A DNA stretch of 64,000 nucleotides from Skeletonema tropicum. Its lineage: Eukaryota; Bacillariophyta; Thalassiosirophyceae; Thalassiosirales; Thalassiosiraceae. Location of the stretch: NCBI GenBank assembly GCA_037178625.1, contig CM074145.1:992001-1056000 (forward strand). The letters are read 5' to 3'. Below are positions 63,873-64,000 of the stretch, piece by piece; position 1 is the first letter of the stretch; each line of letters begins with the position of its first letter. The notes under the pieces were generated by a model that was not told the DNA's origin, made no database searches, and saw nothing but the letters and a program-made list of their open reading frames with translations. Position numbers and translations under genes: made by a program.

Positions 63873-64000
63873 TCATCGTACATCAATTTTGCTTCTTCAT
63901 ATGTAACTGCAGTAGGTTTTTCAACCAGCACATTCTTACCTGATTGCAGCATTAGTAACGTAGGGTTCAAATGATTCTGATTGGTAGTTGCAATATACAC
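63873..64000 (-). pseudogene. Partial second copy of the dehydrogenase gene at the window edge
   Basis: The 128 bases are identical to 57728-57855, coding (minus strand) for the stretch from VYIATTNQN through EKPTAV to EAKLMYDE. Homology starts abruptly at 63873, where the other copy continues with codons for AEKRG, so the 3' part of the gene is missing here. What lies beyond the window is unknown, so it may be a truncated duplicate or the edge of a larger duplication. Confidence 0.75.

Overview
The window reads as nuclear DNA of a diatom or a close stramenopile relative. The evidence is a family of DUF6824 genes (a domain expanded in diatoms), short GT-AG introns of about 75-350 bp, a MATE carrier whose presequence has the signal-peptide-plus-Phe pattern used for import into secondary red plastids, and the presence of NADK2-like, TMEM184-like and TMEM43-like eukaryotic genes. 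No species is claimed.

Layout. 1-9.9 kb is gene-dense: a TMEM43-like gene (-, cut by the window edge), a degenerate nucleoredoxin copy, a small IQ-motif gene (-), a three-exon nucleoredoxin-like gene (+), a plastid MATE carrier (-), a carnitine acyltransferase-like gene broken by several frameshifts (+), and cytosolic prolyl-tRNA synthetase with an editing domain (-). From 10 to 16.7 kb there are at least four inverted-repeat mobile elements, one enclosing a decayed transposase-like gene. From 16.7 to 27.7 kb lies a cluster of DUF6824 genes with a protein methyltransferase; a 3.4-kb unit is tandemly duplicated and the second unit is interrupted by a 1.84-kb element. From 27.8 to 32.1 kb there is a cellular gene block: TMEM184-like protein (+), NAD kinase 2-like (-), FkbM methyltransferase (+).

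From 32.2 to 56.3 kb nearly everything is mobile DNA. A 12-kb structure with 1.2-kb inverted arms (32.2-44.4) holds a small MITE and a complete 4.28-kb Tc1-like transposon whose 345-bp terminal repeats encode the transposase N-terminus. Next to it, 44.52-56.31 is a second DNA transposon, bounded by an 11-bp target duplication. It encodes an OTU-protease/transposase fusion and carries a 199-bp tandem array. A Ty3/gypsy retrotransposon with apparently identical LTRs (50.1-56.0) is inserted in it. From 56.6 to 60.3 kb there are two cellular genes (dihydrodiol-dehydrogenase-like, and a conserved-looking unknown). The right end has a second CTAG-ended element, another MITE copy, and at the very edge a 128-bp exact copy of part of the dehydrogenase gene.

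The most unusual objects are the OTU-transposase element, the Tc1-like element with coding terminal repeats, and the CTAG-ended family whose sequence also forms the arms of the 12-kb structure. Single-base frameshifts are concentrated in the first 7.6 kb and may be sequence errors rather than biology.
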